41,605 nucleotides of DNA from Anaeromassilibacillus sp. An200 (GTDB taxonomy: Bacteria; Bacillota; Clostridia; Oscillospirales; Acutalibacteraceae). The translations under genes were made by a program, and so were the position numbers. Below, in pieces: positions 1 through 7,347 of the stretch; the first letter of the stretch is position 1; each line of letters begins with the position of its first letter. A model generated the notes under the pieces. It did not search any database and had not been told where the DNA came from. It saw only the letters and a program-made list of their open reading frames with translations. The stretch is from the NCBI RefSeq assembly GCF_002160025.1, contig NZ_NFJU01000028.1, forward strand, positions 1-41,605, written 5' to 3'.

Positions 1-2
1 CT

Positions 3-680
3 TTGAAACGTCAGCTGGGAGGTGAGACCCTTTACCACTATGACCCGCTGAACCAACTGAATAAGGTGGAGTATCCCTCCTATACTGAGGAACTGTTCTA
101 CGACAGGGCAGGTAACCGTACCCGACGGCTGGTGGCCGGGGAGGAGGAGCTGTACCGGTACGACCCCCGCAACCGCCTGATGGCCTATACGAAAAACGGC
201 GTAACGACGATGTTCCAGTACGACAACGCCGGTAACCTTCTGGTGGACGACAAGGCCCGATACAGCTACGACGCCTTCAACCGCACCACCAGGGTGGAAA
301 CCTTTGACGGCAATGTACAGGTGAACCGCTACGACGCGGAGGGCCTGCGGTATGAGATGGAAGAAAACGGGAACCTTGTGCAGTTTATCTTCAACCAGGA
401 GCGTGAGGTTGTCACCGAGGAGGACAGCACCGGTCTGACCCGTCTCATCCGTTCCACAGAGCTGATCGCCCGCAGTAGCGAGAGCGCCCGGACGTACTAC
501 CACTATGCCAGCGACGAGATGGGGTCAACGACCCATATCGTTGATGAAAACGGCAATGTCCAGAACCACTATGGGTATGACGCATGGGGCAAAATCACGG
601 TCAAGGAGGAGGCGATTCCCAACCGCTTCACCTACTACGGCCAACAGATCGATCCCATCACTCAGCAGTATTATCGATAG
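3..680 (+). pseudogene. RHS/YD-repeat protein, C-terminal core fragment
   Basis: The frame is open from the left edge, so the 5' end lies outside the window. It carries a run of YD-type repeats (YHYDPLNQL, FYDRAGNRTR, YRYDPRNRL, FQYDNAGNL, YSYDAFNR, NRYDAEGL), then the DEMGSTTHIVDENG stretch and YGYDAWGK, which come just before the end of the RHS shell in this family. Intact proteins go on after YYGQQIDPITQQYYR into a RxYNPxxGRF-type motif, an autocleavage region and a variable toxic tip. Here a TAG follows QQYYR directly, so shell closure and tip are missing. RHS proteins are secreted or surface shells that enclose a toxin. What follows the break looks like an IS110 remnant, so insertion followed by decay is the likely cause. 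Confidence 0.8.
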
Positions 681-791
681 AAACTGCGGACATTTTGTAT
701 TGGGGGATTGTGAATGAACGGCATTGGTATTGATATCTCCAAAGGAATGTGTGACAGCCCTCCAATGGGCCAAATGACCCCCATAATTTAG
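681..791 (+). mobile_element. IS110-family remnant: transposase N-terminus only
   Basis: An ATG at 714 opens a 25-codon frame starting MNGIGIDISKGMCD and stopping at 791. The beginning of IS110-family DEDD transposases is typically M-x-x-V/I-GIDVSK, where the Asp after GI is the first catalytic acidic residue. Only this start is recognisable; the following codons do not look like the family. The 33 bases between the RHS stop and the ATG may be the left end of the element. It is too short to be functional. The alternative is chance resemblance, since only about ten residues match. Confidence 0.45.
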
Positions 792-990
792 ATTGATTGA
801 GCAAGAGTTCGACATCTGAATTACAGGGGTTGCTATTTTGAAACCAACACTTTCTCCGATGGGGGTGCTTTTGCATTTATTTGCATAAGCATCCCTTCTT
901 TCTTTGTCTGTAAGTGTATCTGCAGTTGCCGTGGACATCCGCTCTGAAATTTGGCTCAAACCCAAATTTTAGAAAACGGAGGAATTCACT

Positions 991-1278
991 ATGTGCTTTA
1001 ATAGAGACGACTATGGTTCACGGATCAGAAGCTTACGGAAAAAGCGTGGGTTCACACAGGAGCAACTGGCAGAGAAGATGAATGTCAGCACTCCCTACAT
1101 AGCGAAAATCGAAAATGGTAAACAAACTGGCCCGGTCGAACTGGCTGTAGAATTTGCAGAATTCTTTGCGGTTTCTCTGGGTTATCTCTTGGTGGGAAAA
1201 GGAGATTTTGCAAAGGAACAAAAGCGCGGACTGCGGATGGCCATTTCTCTTCTGTCTGAATTGGAGGCATCTCTCTAA
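991..1278 (+). CDS. XRE-family HTH transcriptional regulator
   Basis: 95 residues. An XRE/Cro-C1 helix-turn-helix covers about residues 9-63: IRSLRKKRGFTQEQLAEKM, then STPYIAKIENGK as the recognition helix, then the LAVEFAEFFAVSLGYLLVG closing helices. The short C-terminal tail has no recognisable effector domain. An ACGGAGGA ribosome binding site lies 8 bases before the ATG. It stands alone between the IS110-like remnant and the repeat-rich region before the recombinases, so it is probably the control gene of the decayed element. No operator could be assigned. Confidence 0.85.
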   Translation: MCFNRDDYGSRIRSLRKKRGFTQEQLAEKMNVSTPYIAKIENGKQTGPVELAVEFAEFFAVSLGYLLVGKGDFAKEQKRGLRMAISLLSELEASL

Positions 1279-1379
1279 AAACTTTCCATTTTGGGTTGGG
1301 GAACTTTCCATTCTGTTTCTGTTGGAAGAATACTCACGGAGTTACAATCTTTGTGAGATCAAAACATCTCATTGAACTT

Positions 1380-1785
1380 TGAAAAACACCGTCCTATCAG
1401 CGGTCATATCCGGCAACTTGAATACATTAGCTGATGGAGAGAGCGTCAGGCCGAGTGCGCGAAGACCACCTGTGCGGAGCACTCCGCATCAAAGGATGGC
1501 CATATAAGGTGCAGAGCGATACCCACTTAGGCCAAAACAGTCTTGGCACGCTGTTTCGCCACGATCCCGTCAGCCTATAATGATACTTCTGTTTACGCAG
1601 CTCGGAGAGGTGAGAGTCTCATGATGTGCACCAACACAGTTCAAGTTGTTGCCCTGCCTGGGGAAGTAGTGTCGAATACAGGCAAATAAAGCTATTGTCA
1701 AAGAACAGAAGGTCGCTCTAGACTTGGAGCCTATGCGTGCTCTCCTGACCTTTGGGGGCGGCCTTCTGTTTCCTTTGATAATAGA
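1380..1785 (+). ncRNA. Candidate structured RNA or element end (low certainty)
   Basis: The stretch 1279-1942 has no convincing gene. It holds several local inverted repeats: CCTATCAGC at 1394-1402 with GCTGATGG at 1431-1438; a perfect TGCGGAG-CA-CTCCGCA hairpin at 1473-1488; TGGC/GCCA around 1545-1562; and a long imperfect stem closing 1692-1784. Such a dense series of stems without a frame is typical of transposon-associated RNAs, for example the omega RNAs of IscB/OrfB elements. No IscB or TnpB gene is present in the window and no family was positively matched. It could equally be a recombination region of the serine-recombinase element. Confidence 0.3.
1692..1784. repeat. Long imperfect inverted repeat upstream of recombinase
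   Basis: Left arm 1692-1716 (begins CTATTGTCAAAG, ends AGAAGGTCGC) pairs with right arm 1758-1784 (begins GCGGCCTTCTGT, ends TTTGATAATAG) with only a few mismatches or G-U pairs and a two-base bulge. The loop has a smaller stem, GGAGC (1726-1730) with GCTCTCC (1738-1744). The right arm also takes part in a second, competing inverted repeat listed next. Confidence 0.7.
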
Positions 1786-1916
1786 AATATGGGAATCGGT
1801 TATAGGCTTTTATCTACCTCCTTTTCAAGATATCTGAAACATCCGCCATCCTTTCATTGCCTCAAGCCCCCGTCTCCAAGGCTCCCTGATTGGTTCCCAT
1901 ATTTCTGCTATCAAAA
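1773..1916. repeat. Second inverted repeat sharing an arm with the first
   Basis: Bases 1773-1796 (TTTGATAATAG...GGGAA) are nearly the reverse complement of 1893-1916. The core AGAAATATGGGAA (1783-1795) and TTCCCATATTTCT (1894-1906) is a perfect 13-base match. The TTTGATAATAG part of the left arm is the same sequence that closes the hairpin at 1692-1784, so the two foldings exclude each other. Confidence 0.65.
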
Positions 1917-1942
1917 GCAGTATAGGAAAGTGAGGGATCGTG

Positions 1943-2083
1943 ATGGAAAATATTGATTTGTGCGGCGTTATCCAGCCGCTCCGTTCGTTGGTAGCGCAGA
2001 AGAAAGCAACAGAAAAAGAGGCCCGGAAGATATTGTCCCGAATTGCCGCACAGACCGGCGCCAGCATTGTTATTTCCTTCTGA
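1943..2083 (+). CDS. Small hypothetical protein before the recombinase
   Basis: A 46-codon frame starting MENIDLCGVIQ and ending TGASIVISF. The central part (LVAQKKATEKEARKILSRIAAQTG) looks like a short charged helix pair. The upstream GTGAGGGATC is a weak ribosome binding site. It lies 73 bases before the recombinase start, on the same strand. No family was recognised. It may be a conserved small partner of the recombinases or a chance frame. Confidence 0.45.
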   Translation: MENIDLCGVIQPLRSLVAQKKATEKEARKILSRIAAQTGASIVISF

Positions 2084-2156
2084 ATTGTTGCTCTTTTCAA
2101 TAGCTATTTCAAGGGTGTTGTGGTATTGTTTGTGTTGCCAAAGGAGGTGAACTGAC

Positions 2157-3760
2157 ATGGCAGAAAAGCGAATGACGGACGACAGCATGGCGCTGCAGGG
2201 AAAAAAGTATAGGGTCATAACCATCGAGGCTACGGAAAAACCAAAGAATGTGAAACTGCGGGTCGCTGCCTACGCCCGTGTCAGTTCGGCTTCGGATGAC
2301 CAGCTCAACTCCTTCGCCGCACAAAACCAGTACTACACCAGCCTGATTTCCAGCAAGGAAAATTGGAGCATGGTGGACATATATGCCGATGAAGGCATCA
2401 CCGGCACATCAGCCGAGAAGCGTGAGGACTTCCAGCGACTCCTTGAAGACTGCCGCAGAGGTCTGATTGACCGAGTGCTGGTAAAGTCCATCTCCCGATT
2501 TGCCCGCAATAGCAAGGAATGTCTGGAGGCGATTCGAGAGCTGAAATCGCTGGGGGTTGGGGTGTGCTTCGAAAAAGAGAACATTGACACCGCAACCATG
2601 TTCGGCGAAATGATGACTGCTCTGATCGCATCCTTCGCTCAGGCCGAAAGCGAGTCCATCTCTGGTAACATACGATGGAGCTACCAGAGAAGGATGCAAA
2701 GCGGGACATTCCTTCCGTCCTCTGTTCCATACGGATACAGAATTTGCAATCGCCAGATTGTAATTGATGAGGAAGAAGCCAAAGTCGTCCGCAGAATTTT
2801 CAGGGATTACCTTGCTGGTATCAATATGGCAAAGATTGCGGCATCGTTAAATCGCATAGGAATACCAAAGCGGAAGGACAATGCCGAAATCATCTGGCAT
2901 AAAACCTCCATACGATATATGCTCTCCAACGAGCGATATGTCGGTGATTCGCTATGGCAAAAAACATATATGACAGATGCGTTTCCTCCGGTGATGGTAC
3001 GAAACCGTGGTAAAAAAGAAATGTACTATGCACAGGCAACGCACCCAGCAATTATTACAAAAGAAGAATTTGACGCAGTTCAAATGCTTCTTGAGCAACG
3101 CGCAAAACGAGAATCATGCCCCAAAAATAGATCCCCATTTGATCAAAAAGTATTCTGCGGTCAATGCGGAACATCCTTTCGAAAAAAGTCAGCCATGGGA
3201 AAGTTTTCTGGAGCTGCAGAAAGCACAATGAAGACATTCGAAGCTGTCCTGTCACACAAGTGCTTGATGCCGAGATTCGCGAGGCATTCCTGCGATTGTA
3301 CTACAACCTCAAGATACACGGCGAAGTCATCCTCTCTGAAATGCTTACCTCGCTCCAGACGATTCGCAACCGTCGAATGCTATGGAGCTTGGATGTCATT
3401 GAACTCAATAAATAAATATCCGAATTGACCAGTCAGAATCAGATGCTGGCCACGCTGAAACAGCAGGGCCTCATTGATCCTGACATTTTTATATCCCAGA
3501 ACAATGAGCTGACCGAACAGATCCGTACTGTAAAGCTGAAAAAGGAACGCCTGCTGGTCGCTGACGGCGATAGCACCATCACCCAAACGCGGGAACTGAT
3601 GGAAATATTGGATGCAGGGCCAGATTTCCTTGACTGCTTCGATGTGGAGCTGTTCGGTGAACTCGTTGAAAAAATCATCGTGGACAGCAATGTGCAGCTC
3701 CGCTTCTGCCTGAAAAACGGATTAGAGCTGGCCGAGGCCATAGAGAGGACGGTACGGTAA
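2157..3760 (+). pseudogene. Large serine recombinase, frameshifted and prematurely stopped
   Basis: The N-terminal resolvase domain is intact: RVAAYARVSSASDDQ contains the catalytic Ser, followed by DEGITGTSAEKREDF and SISRFARN with the conserved arginines. The recombinase domain follows (PYGYRI to about LSNERYVGD), then the first half of a zinc ribbon (FCGQCGTSF). At 3182-3188 the frame meets A AAA AAG; the family sequence goes on in the -1 frame (VSHGKVFWSCRKHNED, other half of the zinc ribbon). That frame ends at a TAA (3413-3415) after VIELNK, and the coiled-coil C-terminus (ISELTSQNQMLATLKQQ onward) continues in the same frame to 3760. So there is one shift and one nonsense codon. A perfect AAAGGAGGTGA site precedes the ATG. 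Such enzymes integrate and excise clostridial elements. Confidence 0.85.
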
Positions 3761-4559
3761 TGGGCATTCGAAAGCAACCCTTTGGGTATCGGGTGGAAAT
3801 GGGAGAGGTTGTCTCCACACCCAAGAAGCAAAGCTGGTGGAGTATATCTTCCAACAGTACCTTTCTGGTGCCTCATTTAACATATTAGTGGCCCAGCTGC
3901 GGGAACAGCCAATTCCTTATGACGAGGGGAAGCTATGGAACAAAAACATGGTCGCCCGTATTTTGGAGGATCATCGCTACACCGGCAGAGGTGGTTATCC
4001 CGCTATTACCGACCAGGAGACACTGAATAGAGTCCTTGAAAAGCGGAGTGCGAAACAAGCTCCTGCACAAAAAACAGAAGCGCAAAAGCTCCTGCGCCGG
4101 CTCAGCGGCCATACCGCCACAAAGCAGATGGAACAGCAGGTACTGAACCTGCTCAATGGTCTGATTATATCATCGGAACGCATCACGCTTCCAGAGCTGG
4201 AACATTTGCCCCCAATCCCAGAGCAGGCGTTGCAAAGGGAATTGGATACCGTGATGGACCAACAGCCAATCGATGAGGATGCCGCTCAGAAGCTCATTCT
4301 GGCCATCGCCGCAGCCCAATACAGTGCCATAAATCCGGACCTGAAAGGAAATATCCGCGACTACGCCAATGTTTCTCAGTTGGTCTGCCTGTCCAATTTG
4401 GAAAACTTGAATGCTGTATTCATTGGCGAAGGAATGTCTCAGGCCGAGCGGCTGTCAAAGCTTAATGCCATTGCTATCAGCCAGATGGAGATCTTAACGC
4501 AGGATCACCGCATTGAAGCTCTGGAGGCTCATAGCGGAGAACTATCTCCAATGGAGTAA
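3760..4559 (+). pseudogene. Second recombinase-domain protein, frameshifted
   Basis: The ATG at 3760 overlaps the stop of the preceding gene (TAATG), so the two were translationally coupled. It opens with MGIRKQPFGYRVEMGEVV, the start of a recombinase (Pfam Recombinase-like) domain without a catalytic resolvase domain. Around 3811-3813 one base is missing, and the family sequence continues in the -1 frame as LHTQEAKLVEYIFQQYLSGASF, then NMVARILEDHRYTGRGGYPAI, ending in a helical C-terminus at 4559. Such catalytic-domain-less partners commonly follow a large serine recombinase in clostridial elements. The shift makes the copy non-functional unless it is a sequence error. Confidence 0.75.
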
Positions 4560-4693
4560 AAAATATAATATACCGGTAGCTTGCGAATGGGCGAAGACTG
4601 TGGCATCTATAGTGTTGCGATGTCCCAGACTCAGTTTTTATTTTGCTTTAGCGCTCGTGTTTGTAGCGGGTATCTATTTTGTCAACTCTTCCC

Positions 4694-4738
4694 AGACCGA
4701 ATCTGGACGCAATTTGCGTTCCGGATTCGGTCTTTTTA
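4694..4738 (+). terminator. Rho-independent terminator
   Basis: A near-perfect hairpin, AGACCGAATC...GATTCGGTCT with an inner GGACGCAA/TTGCGTTCC stem, spans 4694-4733 and is followed by TTTTT. It ends transcription of the recombinase pair. The interval 4560-4918 shows no convincing gene. Confidence 0.8.
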
Positions 4739-4790
4739 TTTGCCTAATCGCTCGCACTTAAGACAGATATCCATTTTATCAAGAATTTTT

Positions 4791-4829
4791 AAAAGAATCT
4801 CTATGGCGTGATGCTGTGGAGATTCTTTT
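4791..4829. terminator. Hairpin, probable bidirectional terminator
   Basis: A perfect 11-base inverted repeat, AAAAGAATCTC (4791-4801) with GAGATTCTTTT (4819-4829), has an A tract on one side and a T tract on the other. It lies downstream of the minus-strand gene at 4919-5110 and can end it. A second perfect repeat, TCATCCTG (4835-4842) with CAGGATGA (4854-4861), is next to it. Confidence 0.6.
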
Positions 4830-4918
4830 GGCTTTCATCCTGTCAAGGGAAAACAGGATGAGTGGTTGTATCACACATATAGCTTAGCTGCCGGGAGAAA
4901 GGATTTTCTTATAACTGC

Positions 4919-5110
4919 TTACCTGGAAAAGTCGCTGAATTTCTCGTGAAACCATTCCACTATACGGCATCGCCTCTTAAAACAAACGATCACTGGTTTC
5001 CATTCTCCACACTCCTCACAAAAATCAGGCTCTTCGGAGAAAAGGAAGCACAGTGGATTGTATTCAGAGCCTGTGAGCTTATTCCAGCAATCCAAACAGA
5101 ATTCTTTCAT
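4919..5110 (-). CDS. Small cysteine-rich (zinc-ribbon-like) protein
   Basis: 63 residues. It starts MKEFCLDCWNKLTG and has a second cysteine pair, CEECGEW, followed by KPVIVCFKRR. The C-x2-C...C-x2-C spacing suggests a structural zinc site. The ATG at 5110 is preferred over an upstream in-frame ATG at 5146 because GAGGTGA sits 6 bases before it and because the family usually starts at MK-FCLDCWN. Proteins of this kind are common hypothetical genes in clostridial mobile elements; their function is unknown. It is divergent from the gene at 5223, with two palindromes between. Confidence 0.65.
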   Translation of the reverse strand: MKEFCLDCWNKLTGSEYNPLCFLFSEEPDFCEECGEWKPVIVCFKRRCRIVEWFHEKFSDFSR

Positions 5111-5138
5111 TGGTATCACCTCTATTCCATGACACCAA

Positions 5139-5164
5139 GTATGCATTGCATTTGCAATGCATAC
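5139..5164. promoter_or_regulatory. Perfect palindrome, candidate operator
   Basis: GTATGCATTGC (5139-5149) and GCAATGCATAC (5154-5164) form a perfect 11-base inverted repeat around ATTT. It lies between two divergent small genes, 28 bases upstream of a second palindrome with the same GCAAT half-site. A DNA-binding protein such as the adjacent small gene product could act here. Confidence 0.5.
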
Positions 5165-5192
5165 TTTTAAAAAAGGCTGATATAAACTAATT

Positions 5193-5210
5193 GCAATACA
5201 AATGTATTGC
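5193..5210. promoter_or_regulatory. Second palindrome just before a ribosome binding site
   Basis: GCAATAC (5193-5199) and GTATTGC (5204-5210) form a perfect 7-base inverted repeat around AAAT. It directly abuts the GAGGAAA ribosome binding site of the gene at 5223. It shares its half-site with the palindrome at 5139-5164, which suggests two sites for one autoregulator. Confidence 0.5.
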
Positions 5211-5222
5211 GAGGAAAATTCG

Positions 5223-5420
5223 ATGAGCAGATTTCAGATACCATCCACACCGCCTACTGTCAACAAAACAATCCGCTTCCCAAGCGATGTGGTGGAAGAG
5301 GTGGAAAAGGCAATTCAAGGCAAAAATTGTACTTTCTCTGCTTTCGTGATCGCTGCGGTGCGTGCAGCCTTGGAAGAGATTCATGAAACGGATGCATTGT
5401 GTCCGGACCGGACTCCATAG
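5223..5420 (+). CDS. Small RHH-like protein of clostridial elements
   Basis: 65 residues beginning MSRFQIPSTPPTVNKTIRFP. A predicted beta strand (NKTIRFP) is followed by two helices (DVVEEVEKAIQGK and TFSAFVIAAVRAALEEI), the pattern of a ribbon-helix-helix fold. The ATG at 5223 has GAGGAAA 5 bases upstream; an earlier in-frame ATG at 5202 falls inside a palindrome and is unlikely. Such short proteins are frequent in Clostridia, usually unannotated. With palindromes immediately upstream, autoregulation is plausible. Antitoxin function is possible, but no toxin gene is adjacent. Confidence 0.65.
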   Translation: MSRFQIPSTPPTVNKTIRFPSDVVEEVEKAIQGKNCTFSAFVIAAVRAALEEIHETDALCPDRTP

Positions 5421-5437
5421 TGTTTTGATATTTTTAA

Positions 5438-5476
5438 CTGAGCCAGGGCGCGAAATGCGCCCTGGCTCAGCTTTTT
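5438..5476 (+). terminator. Strong rho-independent terminator
   Basis: CTGAGCCAGGGCGC (5438-5451) and GCGCCCTGGCTCAG (5457-5470) form a perfect 14-base stem with a GAAAT loop, followed by CTTTTT. The stop codon of the convergent antiporter gene (5467-5469) lies inside the right arm. Confidence 0.9.
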
Positions 5477-7068
5477 CCCACCACGATCCGATCTCCGCTT
5501 TTCAGCAGAGTGCCGCCGTTTGGTACAAAGGCTTTTGCACCCCGGCGAATAAGAACAATCAGTTCATGGGAAGGAAGTCCCAGATTGTTGATTCGTTTTT
5601 CGACCCAGGGATGCCCCTCTGTCAAGGGGAATTCGGAGAGTGTGATACCCTCCTCCTGTCCGGCAAACGAGGCGGCACAGAGCACAGCGGAATCTCCGGC
5701 GCGCAGGATCGTTTTCCCTCGGGGGGTGAGCGGATCCTCTCCACGCAGGATCATCACACAGAGCAGGCCGGAAGGCAGCGCCAGCTCTCGTAAGGTTTTG
5801 CCCTCCCAAGGGTGGCCGGGAGTAATGTTGAGCTGGATAAACTCCACTTCGGTTTCCGAAGCATAGTCGCTGAATGTCCGCATGACATCCTCTCCGGTAC
5901 CGATCATGTCCAGCCGGCGGGCGGCGGCTGGAAGGAGCGTCCCCTGGAAGGCAATGGACAGGAGGACAACAGCGAATACAATGTGGTAGATATCATTTTG
6001 CACAACGGCAGGGGAGTTGACGGCTAAAATCGCAAACACGATGGAGGCCGCACCGCGCAGCCCAGCCCAGGAAACAAGAAGCTGCTGTCGTACTGGACAC
6101 CGGAATGGGGAGAGGAGAAGGAAAACAGCGCCGGGGCGTGCCGCGAAGGTCAGAAACAAGGCGATGGGCAGCGCAATAGGGAGAACCTGCGGCAGGCGGG
6201 AGGGAAAGCTGAGAAGGCCAAGCAGGAAAAAGATCAACATTTGCATCAGGCCGGTGGTGGCGTCAAAGAAATGAACCAGGCCGCGCTGTCCCGGCAAATC
6301 CGCGTTGCCCAGCAGGAGTCCGGCCAGGTATGCGGAAAGATAGCCGTTTCCTCCCAGCATCGTAGGTACAGCATAAGAGAGGAGAGCCAGCGCCAGCAGG
6401 CAGGCGGCATCCAGCCCGCCGCTGCCGAAAGGAAAGCGGCGCAATAGAAGGGTGCCGAGCTTCCCAATCACCACACCGAACAGCAATCCCAGAATCAACT
6501 GGGTTCCGGCAGTCCATATGATGTTTTCCAACGAAAGCCCTTCCCCCTGCATGGCGGAGAGGAGGATAATGGTCATCATGTAGGCAAAAGGATCGTTGGA
6601 TCCACTTTCTACCTCCAGGAGAGAGGCTGTCCCGCCTTTCAGATTGAGACGTTTGGAACGCAGGATGGAAAACACGGAAGCTGCGTCGGTGGAGCCGAGA
6701 ATGGCTCCGATCAGCATTCCTTCCAGCATAGAAAAATGCAGGACATACCGGCAAAACAGACCGGTTAACAGAGAGGTCAGCACAACACCGAGAGACGAGA
6801 GCAGAGAAGCCCGCACCGCGATTGGCCGAGCCTCCTGCCAGCTGGTGCCGAAGCCGCCGTAAAACATAATGCCAATCAGAGCAGCGGAACAGACATCCTC
6901 CGCGATTTGGTAGTTATCGAAATCAATGCGCAGCAGACCGTCTGTACCAAACAGCATGCCAAGCAGGATAAAGGCCAGCAGCGTCGGAACGCCGAACCGT
7001 TGAGAAACACGATTCCCCAGAACACAGGCAAAAATGACGATGGCCGCCAGCAGTAAAAGAGCGGTCAC
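5467..7068 (-). CDS. CPA1-type K+/Na+ : H+ antiporter (NhaP2/CvrA-like) with two TrkA-C domains
   Basis: 533 residues. The N-terminal ~400 residues form a membrane Na+/H+ exchanger domain with about 12 hydrophobic segments. Ion-site motifs are GSTDAAS (about 125-131) and ESGSNDP (154-160), as in CPA1 antiporters. Two cytoplasmic TrkA-C (RCK-C) modules follow, both starting with a GHPWEGK/GHPWVEK phrase (about 415-470 and 480-533); they usually bind a nucleotide or ion and gate transport. Translation starts at GTG 7068 with AAGGAGGGA upstream. NhaP2-type proteins exchange cytoplasmic K+ or Na+ for protons and set cell ion balance and pH. The gene stands alone, convergent with the element to its left. 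Substrate cannot be read from sequence. Confidence 0.9.
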   Translation of the reverse strand: MTALLLLAAIVIFACVLGNRVSQRFGVPTLLAFILLGMLFGTDGLLRIDFDNYQIAEDVCSAALIGIMFYGGFGTSWQEARPIAVRASLLSSLGVVLTSLLTGLFCRYVLHFSMLEGMLIGAILGSTDAASVFSILRSKRLNLKGGTASLLEVESGSNDPFAYMMTIILLSAMQGEGLSLENIIWTAGTQLILGLLFGVVIGKLGTLLLRRFPFGSGGLDAACLLALALLSYAVPTMLGGNGYLSAYLAGLLLGNADLPGQRGLVHFFDATTGLMQMLIFFLLGLLSFPSRLPQVLPIALPIALFLTFAARPGAVFLLLSPFRCPVRQQLLVSWAGLRGAASIVFAILAVNSPAVVQNDIYHIVFAVVLLSIAFQGTLLPAAARRLDMIGTGEDVMRTFSDYASETEVEFIQLNITPGHPWEGKTLRELALPSGLLCVMILRGEDPLTPRGKTILRAGDSAVLCAASFAGQEEGITLSEFPLTEGHPWVEKRINNLGLPSHELIVLIRRGAKAFVPNGGTLLKSGDRIVVGKS

Positions 7069-7281
7069 AGAATCCCTCCTTCGTTTTGCAGTGCAGTATT
7101 TTCATTTTATGAGCGGGTGATTTCTTTTATCCGAAGCAGCGAAGAACAAGCCGTTCAGACAGTGTTTCATAGAGTTTGTCCTGCTACTATTTTATCATAA
7201 GAAGGAACTTTCCGCAATGTTTTCAGCTTGCAGTTCTTTGGGAGGCACGAACCGGTGAAATCTCCGGCATTCTGATAAAAT

Positions 7282-7311
7282 TTGTGGTTGCGATTTTTGT
7301 TTTTTTATAAT
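7282..7311 (+). promoter_or_regulatory. Likely promoter of the SWIM-MoxR-vWA operon
   Basis: TTGTGG (7282-7287), 18 bases, then TATAAT (7306-7311) lie 36 bases before the first gene of the five-gene operon, in a T-rich stretch. No operator repeat was seen in it. Confidence 0.5.
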
Positions 7312-7347
7312 AAAATATGGACAAGTTTCTGCAAAGGAAGGTGCTTT

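Noticed and set aside
4513-4811. Short hydrophobic frames after the second recombinase
   Set aside because: They overlap the recombinase end and run through the terminator hairpin; no ribosome binding site.
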